From positions 310,001 to 374,000 of the forward strand of contig NZ_RJUE01000060.1 in the NCBI RefSeq assembly GCF_024343735.1: a stretch of DNA of 64,000 nt. Reading direction: 5' to 3'. A program made the position numbers and the translations under genes. Position 1 is the first letter of the stretch, and each line of letters begins with the position of its first letter. This DNA is from Lacihabitans sp. CCS-44 (GTDB lineage: Bacteria > Bacteroidota > Bacteroidia > Cytophagales > Spirosomataceae). Below are positions 53,779 to 63,704 of the stretch, piece after piece. Below the pieces are notes generated by a model. The model did not search any database, was not told where the DNA came from, and worked only from the letters and a program-made list of their open reading frames with translations.

Positions 53779-56700
53779 TTGAACTCAGAGGATTTCCTAA
53801 AAATATACTCCGAAGATAGTTTTGTGCAGAACATCGTTTTGTCACAAAAATCGCATCCCAAAATTCATCTAGAAGGTACTTCTGGAAGTTTGGATGCTAT
53901 ATTGGCTGCGGCTATTTATCAGAGTAATCCTCAATCGACCTTAATTGTACTGCCCGACAAAGAAGACGCCCTATATTTTTTCAATGACCTTCAAAACCTT
54001 TTTGGGTTCGAAAGTCCTAAAATAGCTTATTTCCCTGCATCTTTTAAAAGGCCTTATGAGTTTGAGGAAATAGAAAACGCCAACATTATCCAGCGAGCCG
54101 AACTGCTTAATCGCCTCAACAACTCTGCTGACCCTTTGCTCATTGTCAGCTACCCAGAAGCTCTTGCAGAAAAAGTAGTGAGCAAAAAAACACTGGTAGC
54201 CAACACTTTACGCATAAAAATAGGGGATACACTGGACTTAAACTTCGTTACCGAACTTCTGGTTTCTTACGATTTCGAGAAGACAGATTTCGTTTACGAG
54301 CCTGGTCAATTTGCTATTCGTGGCGGTATTTTTGATGTTTATTCTTATGCGGCAGACACTCCTTTCAGGGTGGAATTGTTTGGTGACGAAATAGAAAGCA
54401 TCCGAATATTCGATACCGAAACGCAGCTTTCAAACAAAGTAATGGATGCGATAAGCATCGTACCCAACATCCATGAAAAACTACGTTTTGAAGAGACCGT
54501 ACCGATTTTTAGTTTTCTTCCTGAAAAAACAATTCTTTGGATAAAAGATTACGTTTTTACACTCGATAGGGTAGAAGACAACCTTCGTCGCATAACCGAA
54601 ATTTATGATTCCAAAATGGCCAATGGGGGAGACATAAACCTTTTGTTTAAACCCGACCATTCGTTTCTGGCAAAAAAAGAGTTTACTGATTTTCTAAAAA
54701 ACTACAACACAATAGAGTTTGGCAGAAAGAGTTTTCTGAAAGAAACACATAAAATAAGCTACGATTCTAAATCACAACCCTCTTTTAATAAAGACTTTAC
54801 GATATTAATAAACGACATCGCTGAAAACCAAGCCAACGGTTTTTCGTGTTATATAAGTTCTGATTCGCTCAAACAGCTCAATCGGCTCGAAACCATTTTC
54901 ACCGAAATCAACCCGACCATCCGGTTTCTTTCGGTTTATGCCAATTTCAGAGAAGGGTTCATAGACTTGCAGAATAAAATACTGGTTTACACCGACCATC
55001 AGATATTTGAAAGGCTAAACAGATACAAAGTAAAAGACCGCTTTTCAAAGTCTAAAGCCCTGACCATAAAGGAACTAAAAACCTTACAAACAGGCGATTA
55101 CGTGACGCACGTAGACTATGGCATTGGGCGTTTTGCAGGCATGGAAACCATAGATGTCGGTGGCAAAAAACAAGAGGCCATCAGATTGGTGTACAAAGAC
55201 AACGACCTGCTGTATATCAATATCCACAGTTTGCACAAAATAGCCAAATACTCAGGCAAAGAGGGCGACGCACCCAACATGAGTAAGCTGGGGTCTGGCG
55301 ATTGGGAAAACAAAAAATCGAAAGCAAAACGACAGGTAAAAGATATAGCCAAAGAGCTGATAGCACTTTATGCAAAACGGAGAGAAGTCCACGGTTTCGC
55401 TTTTTCGCCAGACAATTACATGCAGATTGAACTGGAGTCGTCTTTTATGTACGAAGATACTCCCGACCAAGCCTCTGCCACAGCCAAAGTAAAAGAAGAT
55501 ATGGAAAAACCATATCCTATGGACCGGCTCGTTTGCGGCGATGTGGGTTTTGGAAAAACCGAAGTAGCTATTCGTGCGGCTTTCAAAGCCGTAAACGACT
55601 CCAAGCAAGTGGCTATATTGGTTCCCACCACCATTTTGGCCATGCAACACCACCGCACTTTTTCTGAAAGACTTGCCAAAATGCCCGTAAATGTCGATTA
55701 TTTGAATAGGTTCAAATCTGCGGCGGACAATACTAAAACACTCAAGGCCCTAAAGGAGGGCAAAGTTGATATAGTAATAGGCACGCACAAGCTGCTCAAT
55801 AAAAACATAGAGTTCAAAAATCTCGGGCTTTTGGTGATAGATGAAGAGCAGAAATTTGGCGTGAAGTCAAAAGACAGAATAAAAGAATTAAAACTGAACG
55901 TAGATGTTTTGACGCTTACGGCTACGCCAATTCCTCGAACACTACATTTCTCACTTATGGGTGCACGTGATTTGTCAGTAATAGCCACTCCGCCGGCCAA
56001 CCGCCAACCTGTAACCACCCAAGTTGAGGTTTTCAAAGAAGAAATCATCCGTGATGCCATTAGTTATGAGCTAAATAGGGGAGGGCAAGTGTTTTTTGTT
56101 CACAATAGAGTGGCCGACATTGAGTCTATAGCCAACATAATTTATCGCTTGGTTCCTGAGGCCAAAATAGGCGTTGCACATGGTCAAATGGAAGGCGATA
56201 AGCTCGAAAAAGTGATGATGCGGTTTATTGAAAACGAGATAAATATCCTCATTTCTACCAATATCATAGAGTCTGGCCTAGATATTCCAAACGCCAATAC
56301 GATTATCATCAACCAAGCTCACATGTTTGGGCTTTCGGATCTGCACCAAATGCGGGGTAGGGTAGGGCGTTCGAACAAAAAAGCCTATTGTTTTCTTTTG
56401 GGCCCACCGAGCTCTGGGCTTACTAAAGATGCCCGAAAACGCCTTCAAACCTTAGAAGAATTCACCGACTTGGGCGATGGTTTTAAAGTTGCCATGCGAG
56501 ATTTAGATATTCGGGGAGCGGGCAATCTACTTGGTGCCGAGCAAAGCGGATTTGTGAATGACTTGGGTTATGATATGTACCACAAAATATTGGATGAAGC
56601 CGTTGCTGAGTTAAAAGAAAATGAATTCAAAAGTCTTTTTGAAGGAGAACTTTCTCAAAAAACCTTTAAAGTAGAAGACTGTCAGATAGAAACTGACCTT

Positions 56701-57141
56701 CAGATATTAATCCCTGACCATTATATCGTTAACATGTCTGAGCGGCTTTCGGTCTATAATGCCATCGATGATCTTAAAACCGAAGACGAACTCAATAAAT
56801 TCACCGTTTCTCTAATTGATAGATTTGGAAAATTGCCGCAAGAAGTGGAAGAATTATTTAGAATAGTAAAAGTGCGTTGGAAGGCCGAATACATAGGTTT
56901 TGAAAAAATAACACTTAAAAATAATATCCTCAAAGGGTATTTCGTTTCACAAAAGCACCAAGAATATTATCAAACGGACAAGTTTGGCAAAATTCTTGAT
57001 TATATAAAATTGCATCCAAAAGAGTGCAGTTTAAAACAAATCAAAGACAAATTGATATTTTCAGCTGAAAACACCGTTAATATCAATAAAATCAATGATT
57101 TATTCGAAAAAATTGTGGCTTTCATTGATGCCAAACAATGA
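53779..57141 (+). CDS. mfd: Transcription-repair coupling factor Mfd
   Basis: 1120 residues (E. coli Mfd is 1148). UvrB-like N-terminal module (about 25-350), RNA-polymerase interaction/CarD-like domain (about 435-500: LKTLQTGDYVTHVDYGIGRFAGMET), RecG/DEAD translocase with Walker A GDVGFGKTE (about 587-596), DEEQ (about 690), GRVGRS (about 860), and the TRCF C-terminal domain (about 960-1060). The start is TTG at 53779; an in-frame TGA lies five codons upstream and no ATG fits. Mfd releases stalled RNA polymerase and recruits UvrA. A TATCTTTG box lies at 53647-53654. Confidence 0.96.
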   Translation: MNSEDFLKIYSEDSFVQNIVLSQKSHPKIHLEGTSGSLDAILAAAIYQSNPQSTLIVLPDKEDALYFFNDLQNLFGFESPKIAYFPASFKRPYEFEEIENANIIQRAELLNRLNNSADPLLIVSYPEALAEKVVSKKTLVANTLRIKIGDTLDLNFVTELLVSYDFEKTDFVYEPGQFAIRGGIFDVYSYAADTPFRVELFGDEIESIRIFDTETQLSNKVMDAISIVPNIHEKLRFEETVPIFSFLPEKTILWIKDYVFTLDRVEDNLRRITEIYDSKMANGGDINLLFKPDHSFLAKKEFTDFLKNYNTIEFGRKSFLKETHKISYDSKSQPSFNKDFTILINDIAENQANGFSCYISSDSLKQLNRLETIFTEINPTIRFLSVYANFREGFIDLQNKILVYTDHQIFERLNRYKVKDRFSKSKALTIKELKTLQTGDYVTHVDYGIGRFAGMETIDVGGKKQEAIRLVYKDNDLLYINIHSLHKIAKYSGKEGDAPNMSKLGSGDWENKKSKAKRQVKDIAKELIALYAKRREVHGFAFSPDNYMQIELESSFMYEDTPDQASATAKVKEDMEKPYPMDRLVCGDVGFGKTEVAIRAAFKAVNDSKQVAILVPTTILAMQHHRTFSERLAKMPVNVDYLNRFKSAADNTKTLKALKEGKVDIVIGTHKLLNKNIEFKNLGLLVIDEEQKFGVKSKDRIKELKLNVDVLTLTATPIPRTLHFSLMGARDLSVIATPPANRQPVTTQVEVFKEEIIRDAISYELNRGGQVFFVHNRVADIESIANIIYRLVPEAKIGVAHGQMEGDKLEKVMMRFIENEINILISTNIIESGLDIPNANTIIINQAHMFGLSDLHQMRGRVGRSNKKAYCFLLGPPSSGLTKDARKRLQTLEEFTDLGDGFKVAMRDLDIRGAGNLLGAEQSGFVNDLGYDMYHKILDEAVAELKENEFKSLFEGELSQKTFKVEDCQIETDLQILIPDHYIVNMSERLSVYNAIDDLKTEDELNKFTVSLIDRFGKLPQEVEELFRIVKVRWKAEYIGFEKITLKNNILKGYFVSQKHQEYYQTDKFGKILDYIKLHPKECSLKQIKDKLIFSAENTVNINKINDLFEKIVAFIDAKQ

Positions 57142-57161
57142 CTTAGTAATATATTTTAAAC

Positions 57162-57169
57162 TATTTTTG
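57162..57169 (+). promoter_or_regulatory. Candidate -7 element for gldJ
   Basis: TATTTTTG exactly matches TAnnTTTG and lies 35 bp before the ATG; no correctly spaced TTG was found. Confidence 0.4.
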
Positions 57170-57203
57170 TGTTTTAATTCGCAGAAAACAAAATAAAAAA
57201 AGA

Positions 57204-58469
57204 ATGAAGAGACTTATTTTCAGTGTAACAATACTTACACTTTCTCTTTTTGTAGCTACTTCTTGTAGCAAAGGTAAAAAAGCAAGTAGTCTGAATCCTG
57301 GTAAAAAAAGTAGAACCACTGGCTCTGCTTATGCCAAAAAAGGTAAAGAGGGTTTCCAAGTGGCTTCTTTTGCTGGTCAACCAGCAGGTCCAAACATGGT
57401 TTTTATTGAAGGTGGACGTTTTACTATGGGTACACTTGAAGAAGATGTTACCTACACTAGAGACAACATTGAACGTACCGTGACTGTCGCTTCCTTTTAT
57501 ATGGATGAAACCGAAATCGCAAACATTGACTATCTAGAATACATTTATTCTATCAGCCAAGATTCTACGCGTGAGTTTGTGCAAGCTGCGTTGCCAGATA
57601 CAACTGTATGGGCTAACGAAATGTCATTCAACGATCAATATGTAGATCAATATCTTCGTTACCCAGGATTTAGAAATTTCCCTGTTGTGGGGGTTTCTTG
57701 GATACAAGCAAACGATTATTGTAAGTGGAGATCTGCAATCGTAAACGCGGGGTTGTCTGCTAAATATGGTGATGGTAGCAAGAAAAAAATGGGATTGCCG
57801 TTTGGCAAGAAGAAAAAAGGTGCTGCAGAAGCCGCAGCTGCACCTAAAGTAACAGGTAGGGTGCCTATAGAAACGGGTATTAATATTCCAGATTTTAGAC
57901 TTCCTACAGAAGCAGAGTGGGAATACGCCGCTAAAAGTATGATTGGAACGCAATATATAGATGAGAATCAGTCAAATCAGAGAATTTACCCATGGGATGG
58001 CTCAGCTATGCGTAAGGCGAAAGGCAAAAATAAAGGTAATATGATGGCTAACTTCAAAAGGGGCAGAGGTGACTATGCGGGTATAGCTGGAAAACAAAAC
58101 GATAAGGCTATAATAACGGAAGAGGTTTATTCTTTTGCTCCAAATGATTTCGGTCTTTATAACATGGCCGGTAACGTTAACGAATGGGTGTATGACCTTT
58201 ACAGACAAGGCTCTTACCAGGACTTTAATGACCTGAATCCAATCCGTAGAAGTGATTTCCAAGATGAAGCCAAACTTTATGACAAGGAAAATTTCAACTC
58301 ACTAATAGACAACAAACTAAGAGTTTATAAAGGTGGTTCTTGGAACGACATCGCGTACTGGTTGTCTCCTGGCACAAGAAGATCTCTAGATCAGGATTCT
58401 TCAACAGCCGCCATTGGTTTCAGGTGTGCTATGATTTCTGTTGGCCCAAAGGGTAAGAAGTCCTTGTAA
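57204..58469 (+). CDS. gldJ: Gliding-motility/T9SS lipoprotein GldJ
   Basis: 421 residues. Lipoprotein leader (MKRLIFSVTILTLSLFVATSC, Cys21). The formylglycine-generating-enzyme-like domain (about 60-415) has the GldJ pattern: GPNMVFIEGGRFTMGT, SFYMDETEIANIDYLEY, ALPDTTVWANEM, RNFPVVGVSWIQANDYCKWR, FRLPTEAEWEYAA, LYNMAGNVNEWVYDLYR and YKGGSWNDIAYWLSPGTRR. GldJ is required for gliding and stabilises GldK in F. johnsoniae (known). Shorter than the roughly 560-residue F. johnsoniae protein, lacking its extra insert regions. GldK can resemble it, but the ALPDT and VVGVSWIQA context favours GldJ. It is alone here, 62 bp after mfd. Confidence 0.92.
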   Translation: MKRLIFSVTILTLSLFVATSCSKGKKASSLNPGKKSRTTGSAYAKKGKEGFQVASFAGQPAGPNMVFIEGGRFTMGTLEEDVTYTRDNIERTVTVASFYMDETEIANIDYLEYIYSISQDSTREFVQAALPDTTVWANEMSFNDQYVDQYLRYPGFRNFPVVGVSWIQANDYCKWRSAIVNAGLSAKYGDGSKKKMGLPFGKKKKGAAEAAAAPKVTGRVPIETGINIPDFRLPTEAEWEYAAKSMIGTQYIDENQSNQRIYPWDGSAMRKAKGKNKGNMMANFKRGRGDYAGIAGKQNDKAIITEEVYSFAPNDFGLYNMAGNVNEWVYDLYRQGSYQDFNDLNPIRRSDFQDEAKLYDKENFNSLIDNKLRVYKGGSWNDIAYWLSPGTRRSLDQDSSTAAIGFRCAMISVGPKGKKSL

Positions 58470-58494
58470 GAAATTACGTTTTTATAAAATATTT

Positions 58495-58527
58495 AATCGC
58501 CTCGGTTTTTAATAAGCTGAGGCGATT
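58495..58527. terminator. Hairpin terminator between gldJ and comF
   Basis: Stem AATCGCCTC (58495-58503) with GAGGCGATT (58519-58527). It overlaps the 3' end of the minus-strand comF and is followed by AT-rich sequence on both sides. Confidence 0.6.
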
Positions 58528-59213
58528 GTTATTATATACAGTTCTGAACATCCTGCAGCAAGTAATATATTTCCAGCTTCTTCCAAAGTTGAGCCAGTAG
58601 TAAGCACATCATCCACCAGTGCGATTCGTCTCCCTTCAATATTTTCTGGATTTTTCACTTCAAAAACACCTTCAATGTTTTTAAACCTTTTAAAACGACT
58701 TCCCGTTTTAGTTTGAGAAATAGTAAACGTTTGACGAACCAAAGACTCGTCGTCATAAGGCGTTTTTAAGACCTCTGAGAGCCCTTTTGCAAACGCATCA
58801 GCCTGGTTATAACCCCTGAGCTTTTGCTTGTCTTTGTGGAGCGGAATTCCGATTATTAAGTCTATCTTTTCTTCAAATTGTATGGACATTAAATCATTTG
58901 CATACATTTTTCCAATATATTCTGCTAATTCTGGCTTATTTTTGTACTTGAGTGTGTGAAGAATGTTTTGGACTTTACCTTTTTTTGAAAATTTCAGAAA
59001 AGAATATACCTGTTTCACGTTTAATTTTCCCCAAAACTTTCGATCTAAGAGTTCTATTGGGTGTAGGTGCGAATTGGTTTTGGGTATTGTAAGAAGACAC
59101 TCAATACATAAATGGTTTTCTGGACCAAGTATGTTTTTTTCACAACTCACACATACCCTTGGGTATATAAAGTCCAAAAGTAGATTAATGTATCTTTTAA
59201 ACGTGGTTTTCAT
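58509..59213 (-). CDS. comF: ComF family phosphoribosyltransferase-like protein
   Basis: 234 residues. N-terminal Cys4 cluster (Cys21, 24, 36, 39 in VCVSCEKN...CIECL) and a phosphoribosyltransferase motif IALVDDVLTTGSTLEEA (about 196-212), with RGYNQADAFAKGLSE before it. ComF proteins are linked to natural competence DNA uptake. Faces gldJ convergently. Divergent from the small gene at 59220 with only six bases between start codons. Confidence 0.92.
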   Translation of the reverse strand: MKTTFKRYINLLLDFIYPRVCVSCEKNILGPENHLCIECLLTIPKTNSHLHPIELLDRKFWGKLNVKQVYSFLKFSKKGKVQNILHTLKYKNKPELAEYIGKMYANDLMSIQFEEKIDLIIGIPLHKDKQKLRGYNQADAFAKGLSEVLKTPYDDESLVRQTFTISQTKTGSRFKRFKNIEGVFEVKNPENIEGRRIALVDDVLTTGSTLEEAGNILLAAGCSELYIITIASAY

Positions 59214-59219
59214 TATTGT

Positions 59220-59579
59220 ATGTCATTAGAAATCAAAGATAATAAAGAAATATGGGACAATTTAATTCGTTTTTTAAAACAAACAACGGGTAAAAAGCCT
59301 TCCGACCTAAATGCTGTCTTGTTTTTAATTGGAATTCAGGAATTAGGAAAAGGGAATTTGCGTTTTTCTAAAGAAGAAAAACAAGATTTAATGCACATTG
59401 CAATTTGCAAAGTGCTGAGCTTGGGTGATTTTTATGAACTAGAAGGAACAGACAACGATGGTTGGCCGCACTGGAAACTCATAAAGCCTTTACCACAGTT
59501 TGATTTATTGAGTCAGGAACAATTGCTGAAACACTATGTCATAGAATATTTTAGAAATGATATTGGTTTACATATATGA
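59220..59579 (+). CDS. Conserved hypothetical protein
   Basis: 119 residues (MSLEIKDNKEIWDNLIRFLKQ... GKKPSDLNAVLFLIGIQELGKG...WPHWKLIKPLP). Helical, cytoplasmic, no known domain. Its TGA overlaps the ATG of xth (ATGA), so the two are translationally coupled; genes of this kind next to xth are recalled from other Bacteroidota. Confidence 0.85.
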   Translation: MSLEIKDNKEIWDNLIRFLKQTTGKKPSDLNAVLFLIGIQELGKGNLRFSKEEKQDLMHIAICKVLSLGDFYELEGTDNDGWPHWKLIKPLPQFDLLSQEQLLKHYVIEYFRNDIGLHI

Positions 59580-60340
59580 AACTTACAACATTTAACGTAA
59601 ATGGCATAAGATCAGCACTTAACAAAGGTTTAGAAGATTGGTTAAAGAGCCATGATCCCGATGTCTTGTGTTTGCAAGAAATAAAATTGTATGAAACCGA
59701 ATTGGTTGAGCCCATTTTTGAAAAATTAGGATACCATTGTCATTGGTTTCCTGCTCAAAAAAGAGGTTATTCAGGAGTGGCTATTCTTAGTAAACAAAAA
59801 CCAGAAAGAGTGACTTATGGTTGTGGAATAGAGCAATATGACTTGGAAGGACGAATAATTGTTGCAACTTTTGAAAAGTTTCACGTTTTATGTGCCTATT
59901 TTCCTTCAGGAACGATGGGCGACATCAGACAAGAAGTAAAAATGGCTTTTCTGGACGACATGTTTGAGTTTATTCATCGATTTGACAGAGCAGAAAAGCC
60001 CATATTTGTTTGCGGAGACGTCAATATTTGTCATAATGAAATAGATATTCATAATCCAAAATCTAACGCTAAGAGTTCAGGTTTCCTTCCTGAGGAGCGA
60101 GCTTGGGTTGGCAAGTTTATTGATAGTGGATTTAAAGATTGTTTTAGGCTAAAAAACACTGATGCCCAGCAATATACGTGGTGGTCTTATAGGGCAGGAG
60201 CGAGGGCAAAAAATTTAGGGTGGCGTATTGACTACATTTTTGTAAATCATGAAGCTCAGGCCAATGTATTAGATGCACAAATACACGCTGATGTAGTTAT
60301 GTCGGATCATTGTCCTGTTTCTGTAGAATTGGTATTTTAA
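59576..60340 (+). CDS. xth: Exodeoxyribonuclease III
   Basis: 254 residues of the AP endonuclease family 1: MKLTTFNVNGIRSALNKGLEDWL, LCLQEIKL (metal Glu), YSGVAILSK, VCAYFPSG, CGDVNICHNEIDIHNPKSN, GWRIDYIFVN and SDHCPVSVEL. The enzyme cleaves abasic sites and removes 3' blocks. Coupled to the small gene upstream; followed by the DUF4175 gene 35 bp later. Confidence 0.95.
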   Translation: MKLTTFNVNGIRSALNKGLEDWLKSHDPDVLCLQEIKLYETELVEPIFEKLGYHCHWFPAQKRGYSGVAILSKQKPERVTYGCGIEQYDLEGRIIVATFEKFHVLCAYFPSGTMGDIRQEVKMAFLDDMFEFIHRFDRAEKPIFVCGDVNICHNEIDIHNPKSNAKSSGFLPEERAWVGKFIDSGFKDCFRLKNTDAQQYTWWSYRAGARAKNLGWRIDYIFVNHEAQANVLDAQIHADVVMSDHCPVSVELVF

Positions 60341-60375
60341 AGTTTTTCAGTTATATTATTGATATTCAATATTTT

Positions 60376-63300
60376 ATGAAAAAAAATGTGGAGTTTTCAG
60401 GCTTATTAGAGAAGATATCTGAGTTTAAAAGCAAGTATTATAAAAACTTACTTTTAAAAGGTGCATTAATTGGCCTATCGCTCATTTTATTCTCCTATAT
60501 AGTAATCAATTTTCTAGAATACTTTGGAAGGTTCAGTTCAACTTTCAGAGCATTTCTCCTTGTCGGATTCATTGCCGTGTCCGCATACACGCTTTTTTTC
60601 TATATACTGAAACCTTTGTTTTATTTACTAAATATCAATAAGCCTATTTCAGACGAAACCGCTGCTGAACAAATTGGCACGTTCTTTCCAAACATAAAAG
60701 ATAAGTTACTCAATACCCTACAGCTGGCAAACGGATTGTCTGATTCTGACAATGCCCTCTTGGAAGCGAGCATTGCTCAAAAAACAAAAGAATTAAAATT
60801 GGTGAAATTTGCTGATGCTATCAATTTAAAAGAGAACCGAAAATATCTAAAATACGCACTTCCTCCTTTGCTGGCCATTTTATTGATTTCAGCCATCGCT
60901 CCTTCATTCTTCAAGAGTACTGAGCGTATTGTTTATTTTAAAAGAAACTTTGCTGAGCCTGCTCCTTTCCAGTTCGAAATACTTAATAAGACCCTTCAAG
61001 CTGTAAAAAACGAAGACTATCAACTCAATCTTAGATTATTGGGTAACTCACTCCCTGAAGATGTTTTTCTAGTTTACAATGATCGTAAATACAAGATGAA
61101 TCTAAAAGATTCTAGAAATTTTGACTTTGTGTTTTCTAAAGTACAAGAGGAAGCAGAGTTTCATTTCCTGGCAGGCGGATTCACTTCTAATACCTTTAAA
61201 TTAGGAATGATAGCCAGACCGAGTTTACTCTCTTTCAATGTAGAACTTAAATATCCAGCATACCTTAACAAAACCTCTGAGGACTTTGATAATGTTGGCA
61301 ACCTGATTGTGCCAGAAGGTACCGTTGTCGAATGGAAATTTAAAACCGATGAGACGGACTCATTAAAAGTAGTTTTTGAAGGCACCAAGCCATTAAATGT
61401 TTCAAAAGGCCTAATTACAGATTTTAATTTTCAAAAACGATTCGCAAAATCATCAAACTATGAGGTGATTTTGAAAAATGAAAACGCTACAACCAACGCA
61501 GAAAAAATATCTTATTACATCAATGTTATCCCTGACAGATTTCCACAAATTAGTTTTGAACAAATAAAGGACAGCAGTTTATACAATTATATCGGCATAG
61601 GAGGGAGCATTTCTGACGATTATGGCTTGTCCGATTTTAAGTTTATGTATAGAACCAAGGCGGGCAATACGCCTTTCAAGGCCGTAGACATTCCTTTTAC
61701 TAAAAGCTCGCTTTCTCAAACATTCTTCTATCAGGTTAATATCAACAATCTGGGCTTAGAAAAAAGCGATAGGCTTGAATATTACCTACAAGTTACAGAC
61801 AATGACGGCGTAAATGGTCGTAAATCAACAATGTCAGGAACCATGACTTTTGGAATGCCAACTTCGCAGCAATTTGACCAAGAGGTAGAAAAGCAAATTG
61901 AGAAAACAGAAGACAAATTTGAGGATCTTTTACAAAAATCAAAAGAATTTAAGAAAGCCCTAGAAAACTTAGAGTCTGATTTGAAAAAGAAAAAGGAGAT
62001 GGATTTTCAAGACAAAAAAGAGTTTGAAGAACTCCTGAAGAAAAAAGACGAAATGATAAAGGAACTCAAAGACCTTCAAAAGCAGCTCCAAGACCTAAAA
62101 GAAAAACAAAATAGATTTGAAAAACAAAGTCCTGAGATGCAGCAGAAAATGGATATGCTCCAAAAAATGCTTGACGAGCTGATGAAAAATGAGGATTCAA
62201 AAGCACTTGAAGACTTAAAAAAAATGATGGAGGAGCAACTCAATGACAAATCTTTGGATAAAATGAATGATTTTAAAAAAGATCAAAGAAATATTGACAA
62301 AGAAATAGATCGCACAATGAAACTATTTAAAGATCTTCAACTAAAACAAAAAGTGGAAGAAACGGTAAAAGAATTAGAAAAACTTGCTGAAAAGCAAGAA
62401 GAACTTGCCGACAAAACTGAAAAAGAAAATAAAGATTCTCAAAAAAATGAAGAGCTGAAAAAAGAACAAGAGAAGCTAAACAAAGAATTTGAAGAGAAAA
62501 AAGAAAAATTAAATGATATAGAAAAATTAAGTAAAGAACTCAAAAAAGAGGTCGATACTCAAAAAGAAGAGCAGAAGGAAGTCTCCGAAGAGCAGAAAAA
62601 AGCTCAAAAAGATATGGAAAATAAAGACAACAAAGCAGCCAGCAAAGCTCAAAAGAAAGCCTCAAAATCCATGAGAAAAATGGCAGCAGAGATGTCAGAA
62701 AATATGCAAGGTGCCGAAATGAAACAACTAGATATTGACATAGATGCACTTAGAGATATTTTAGAAAACTTGCTAAAAATATCCCATGATCAAGAACGCG
62801 TTATGAAGAACTTTAGGTCTATTTCGGTATCAGACCCTCGTTTTGTGAATCTTTCCCAAGAGCAATTAAAAATATCAGATGATGCCAAAGTTGTGGAAGA
62901 CTCTCTATACTCACTTGCCAAACGTGTGATGCAGATAGAATCCTTCATAACTAAAGAAGTCACAGATATGAAAAACAGCATTGATGAATCTGTCAAGTTT
63001 ATTAAAGAACGTAAGACTCCACAAGCCGCATCAAAACAACAGTTTTCAATGACTTCGATGAACAACTTGGCTTTGATGTTGGGTGATACCTTCAAACAAA
63101 TGCAACAAATGATGGCGATGGCCATGCCAGGTTCAGGAAAAGGAGGAAAACAAGGGAACACACCAAGTGAAGGAATGGGTGAAAAACAACAAGAGTTAAA
63201 CAAAAAAATCCAAGGAATGGGGCAATCGGGAATGGGTGGCAAACAAATGTCCGAAGAGTTAGCAAAAATCGCCAATGAACAATCTAAGATAAGAAAACAA

Positions 63301-63675
63301 CTCAAAGACTTACAAGAGCAAATGAATGGCACAGAGCAAGGCAAAAAACTCGGAAACAACCTAGATGAACTTCAAAAGAAAATGGACGAAAGCGAGAATG
63401 ACTTAGTTAACAAACGCATAACTCCAGCACTATTAAAACGCCAAAAAGAAATAGAAATACGCTTACTCGAAGCTGAAAAAGCCATAAAAGAACAAGAGTT
63501 AGACTCCAAAAGAAAATCAAATACGGGTGTAACTTTTAACCGAGTGAGCCCACCAGACCTAGAGAAATTCAAAAAAGAGAAAGAAAAACAGGTGGAACTC
63601 TTACGCTCAACACCACCAAACTTTACACCTTTCTATAAAAAACAAACAGATAGTTACTTTAAAAGAATCAACTAA
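60376..63675 (+). CDS. DUF4175-family large membrane/coiled-coil protein
   Basis: 1099 residues from the ATG at 60376. N-terminal membrane helices (about 27-48, 57-80 and 160-180), a periplasmic beta-rich domain (about 190-485: FQFEILNKTLQAVKNEDYQL), then a long charged coiled coil (about 490-790: alternating KKEMDFQDKKEFEELLKKKDE, KKEQEKLNKEFEEK) and a Gln/Met/Gly-rich C-terminal part (MQQMMAMAMPGSGKGGKQG). DUF4175 proteins are poorly characterised envelope proteins of Bacteroidota. Sits between xth and the parS/mnmG unit; no ligand known. The earlier in-frame start at 60310 would overlap xth. Confidence 0.88.
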   Translation: MKKNVEFSGLLEKISEFKSKYYKNLLLKGALIGLSLILFSYIVINFLEYFGRFSSTFRAFLLVGFIAVSAYTLFFYILKPLFYLLNINKPISDETAAEQIGTFFPNIKDKLLNTLQLANGLSDSDNALLEASIAQKTKELKLVKFADAINLKENRKYLKYALPPLLAILLISAIAPSFFKSTERIVYFKRNFAEPAPFQFEILNKTLQAVKNEDYQLNLRLLGNSLPEDVFLVYNDRKYKMNLKDSRNFDFVFSKVQEEAEFHFLAGGFTSNTFKLGMIARPSLLSFNVELKYPAYLNKTSEDFDNVGNLIVPEGTVVEWKFKTDETDSLKVVFEGTKPLNVSKGLITDFNFQKRFAKSSNYEVILKNENATTNAEKISYYINVIPDRFPQISFEQIKDSSLYNYIGIGGSISDDYGLSDFKFMYRTKAGNTPFKAVDIPFTKSSLSQTFFYQVNINNLGLEKSDRLEYYLQVTDNDGVNGRKSTMSGTMTFGMPTSQQFDQEVEKQIEKTEDKFEDLLQKSKEFKKALENLESDLKKKKEMDFQDKKEFEELLKKKDEMIKELKDLQKQLQDLKEKQNRFEKQSPEMQQKMDMLQKMLDELMKNEDSKALEDLKKMMEEQLNDKSLDKMNDFKKDQRNIDKEIDRTMKLFKDLQLKQKVEETVKELEKLAEKQEELADKTEKENKDSQKNEELKKEQEKLNKEFEEKKEKLNDIEKLSKELKKEVDTQKEEQKEVSEEQKKAQKDMENKDNKAASKAQKKASKSMRKMAAEMSENMQGAEMKQLDIDIDALRDILENLLKISHDQERVMKNFRSISVSDPRFVNLSQEQLKISDDAKVVEDSLYSLAKRVMQIESFITKEVTDMKNSIDESVKFIKERKTPQAASKQQFSMTSMNNLALMLGDTFKQMQQMMAMAMPGSGKGGKQGNTPSEGMGEKQQELNKKIQGMGQSGMGGKQMSEELAKIANEQSKIRKQLKDLQEQMNGTEQGKKLGNNLDELQKKMDESENDLVNKRITPALLKRQKEIEIRLLEAEKAIKEQELDSKRKSNTGVTFNRVSPPDLEKFKKEKEKQVELLRSTPPNFTPFYKKQTDSYFKRIN

Positions 63676-63679
63676 CCAA

Positions 63680-63695
63680 TGTTTCACGTGAAACA
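63680..63695. promoter_or_regulatory. parS centromere-like site 1
   Basis: TGTTTCACGTGAAACA, the canonical 16-bp perfect palindrome bound by ParB. Confidence 0.92.
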
Positions 63696-63704
63696 AACGC
63701 AATT

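Noticed and set aside
59005-59025. TGTTTCACGTTTAA, half of a parS-like palindrome inside comF
   Set aside because: Only one arm fits; no palindrome.
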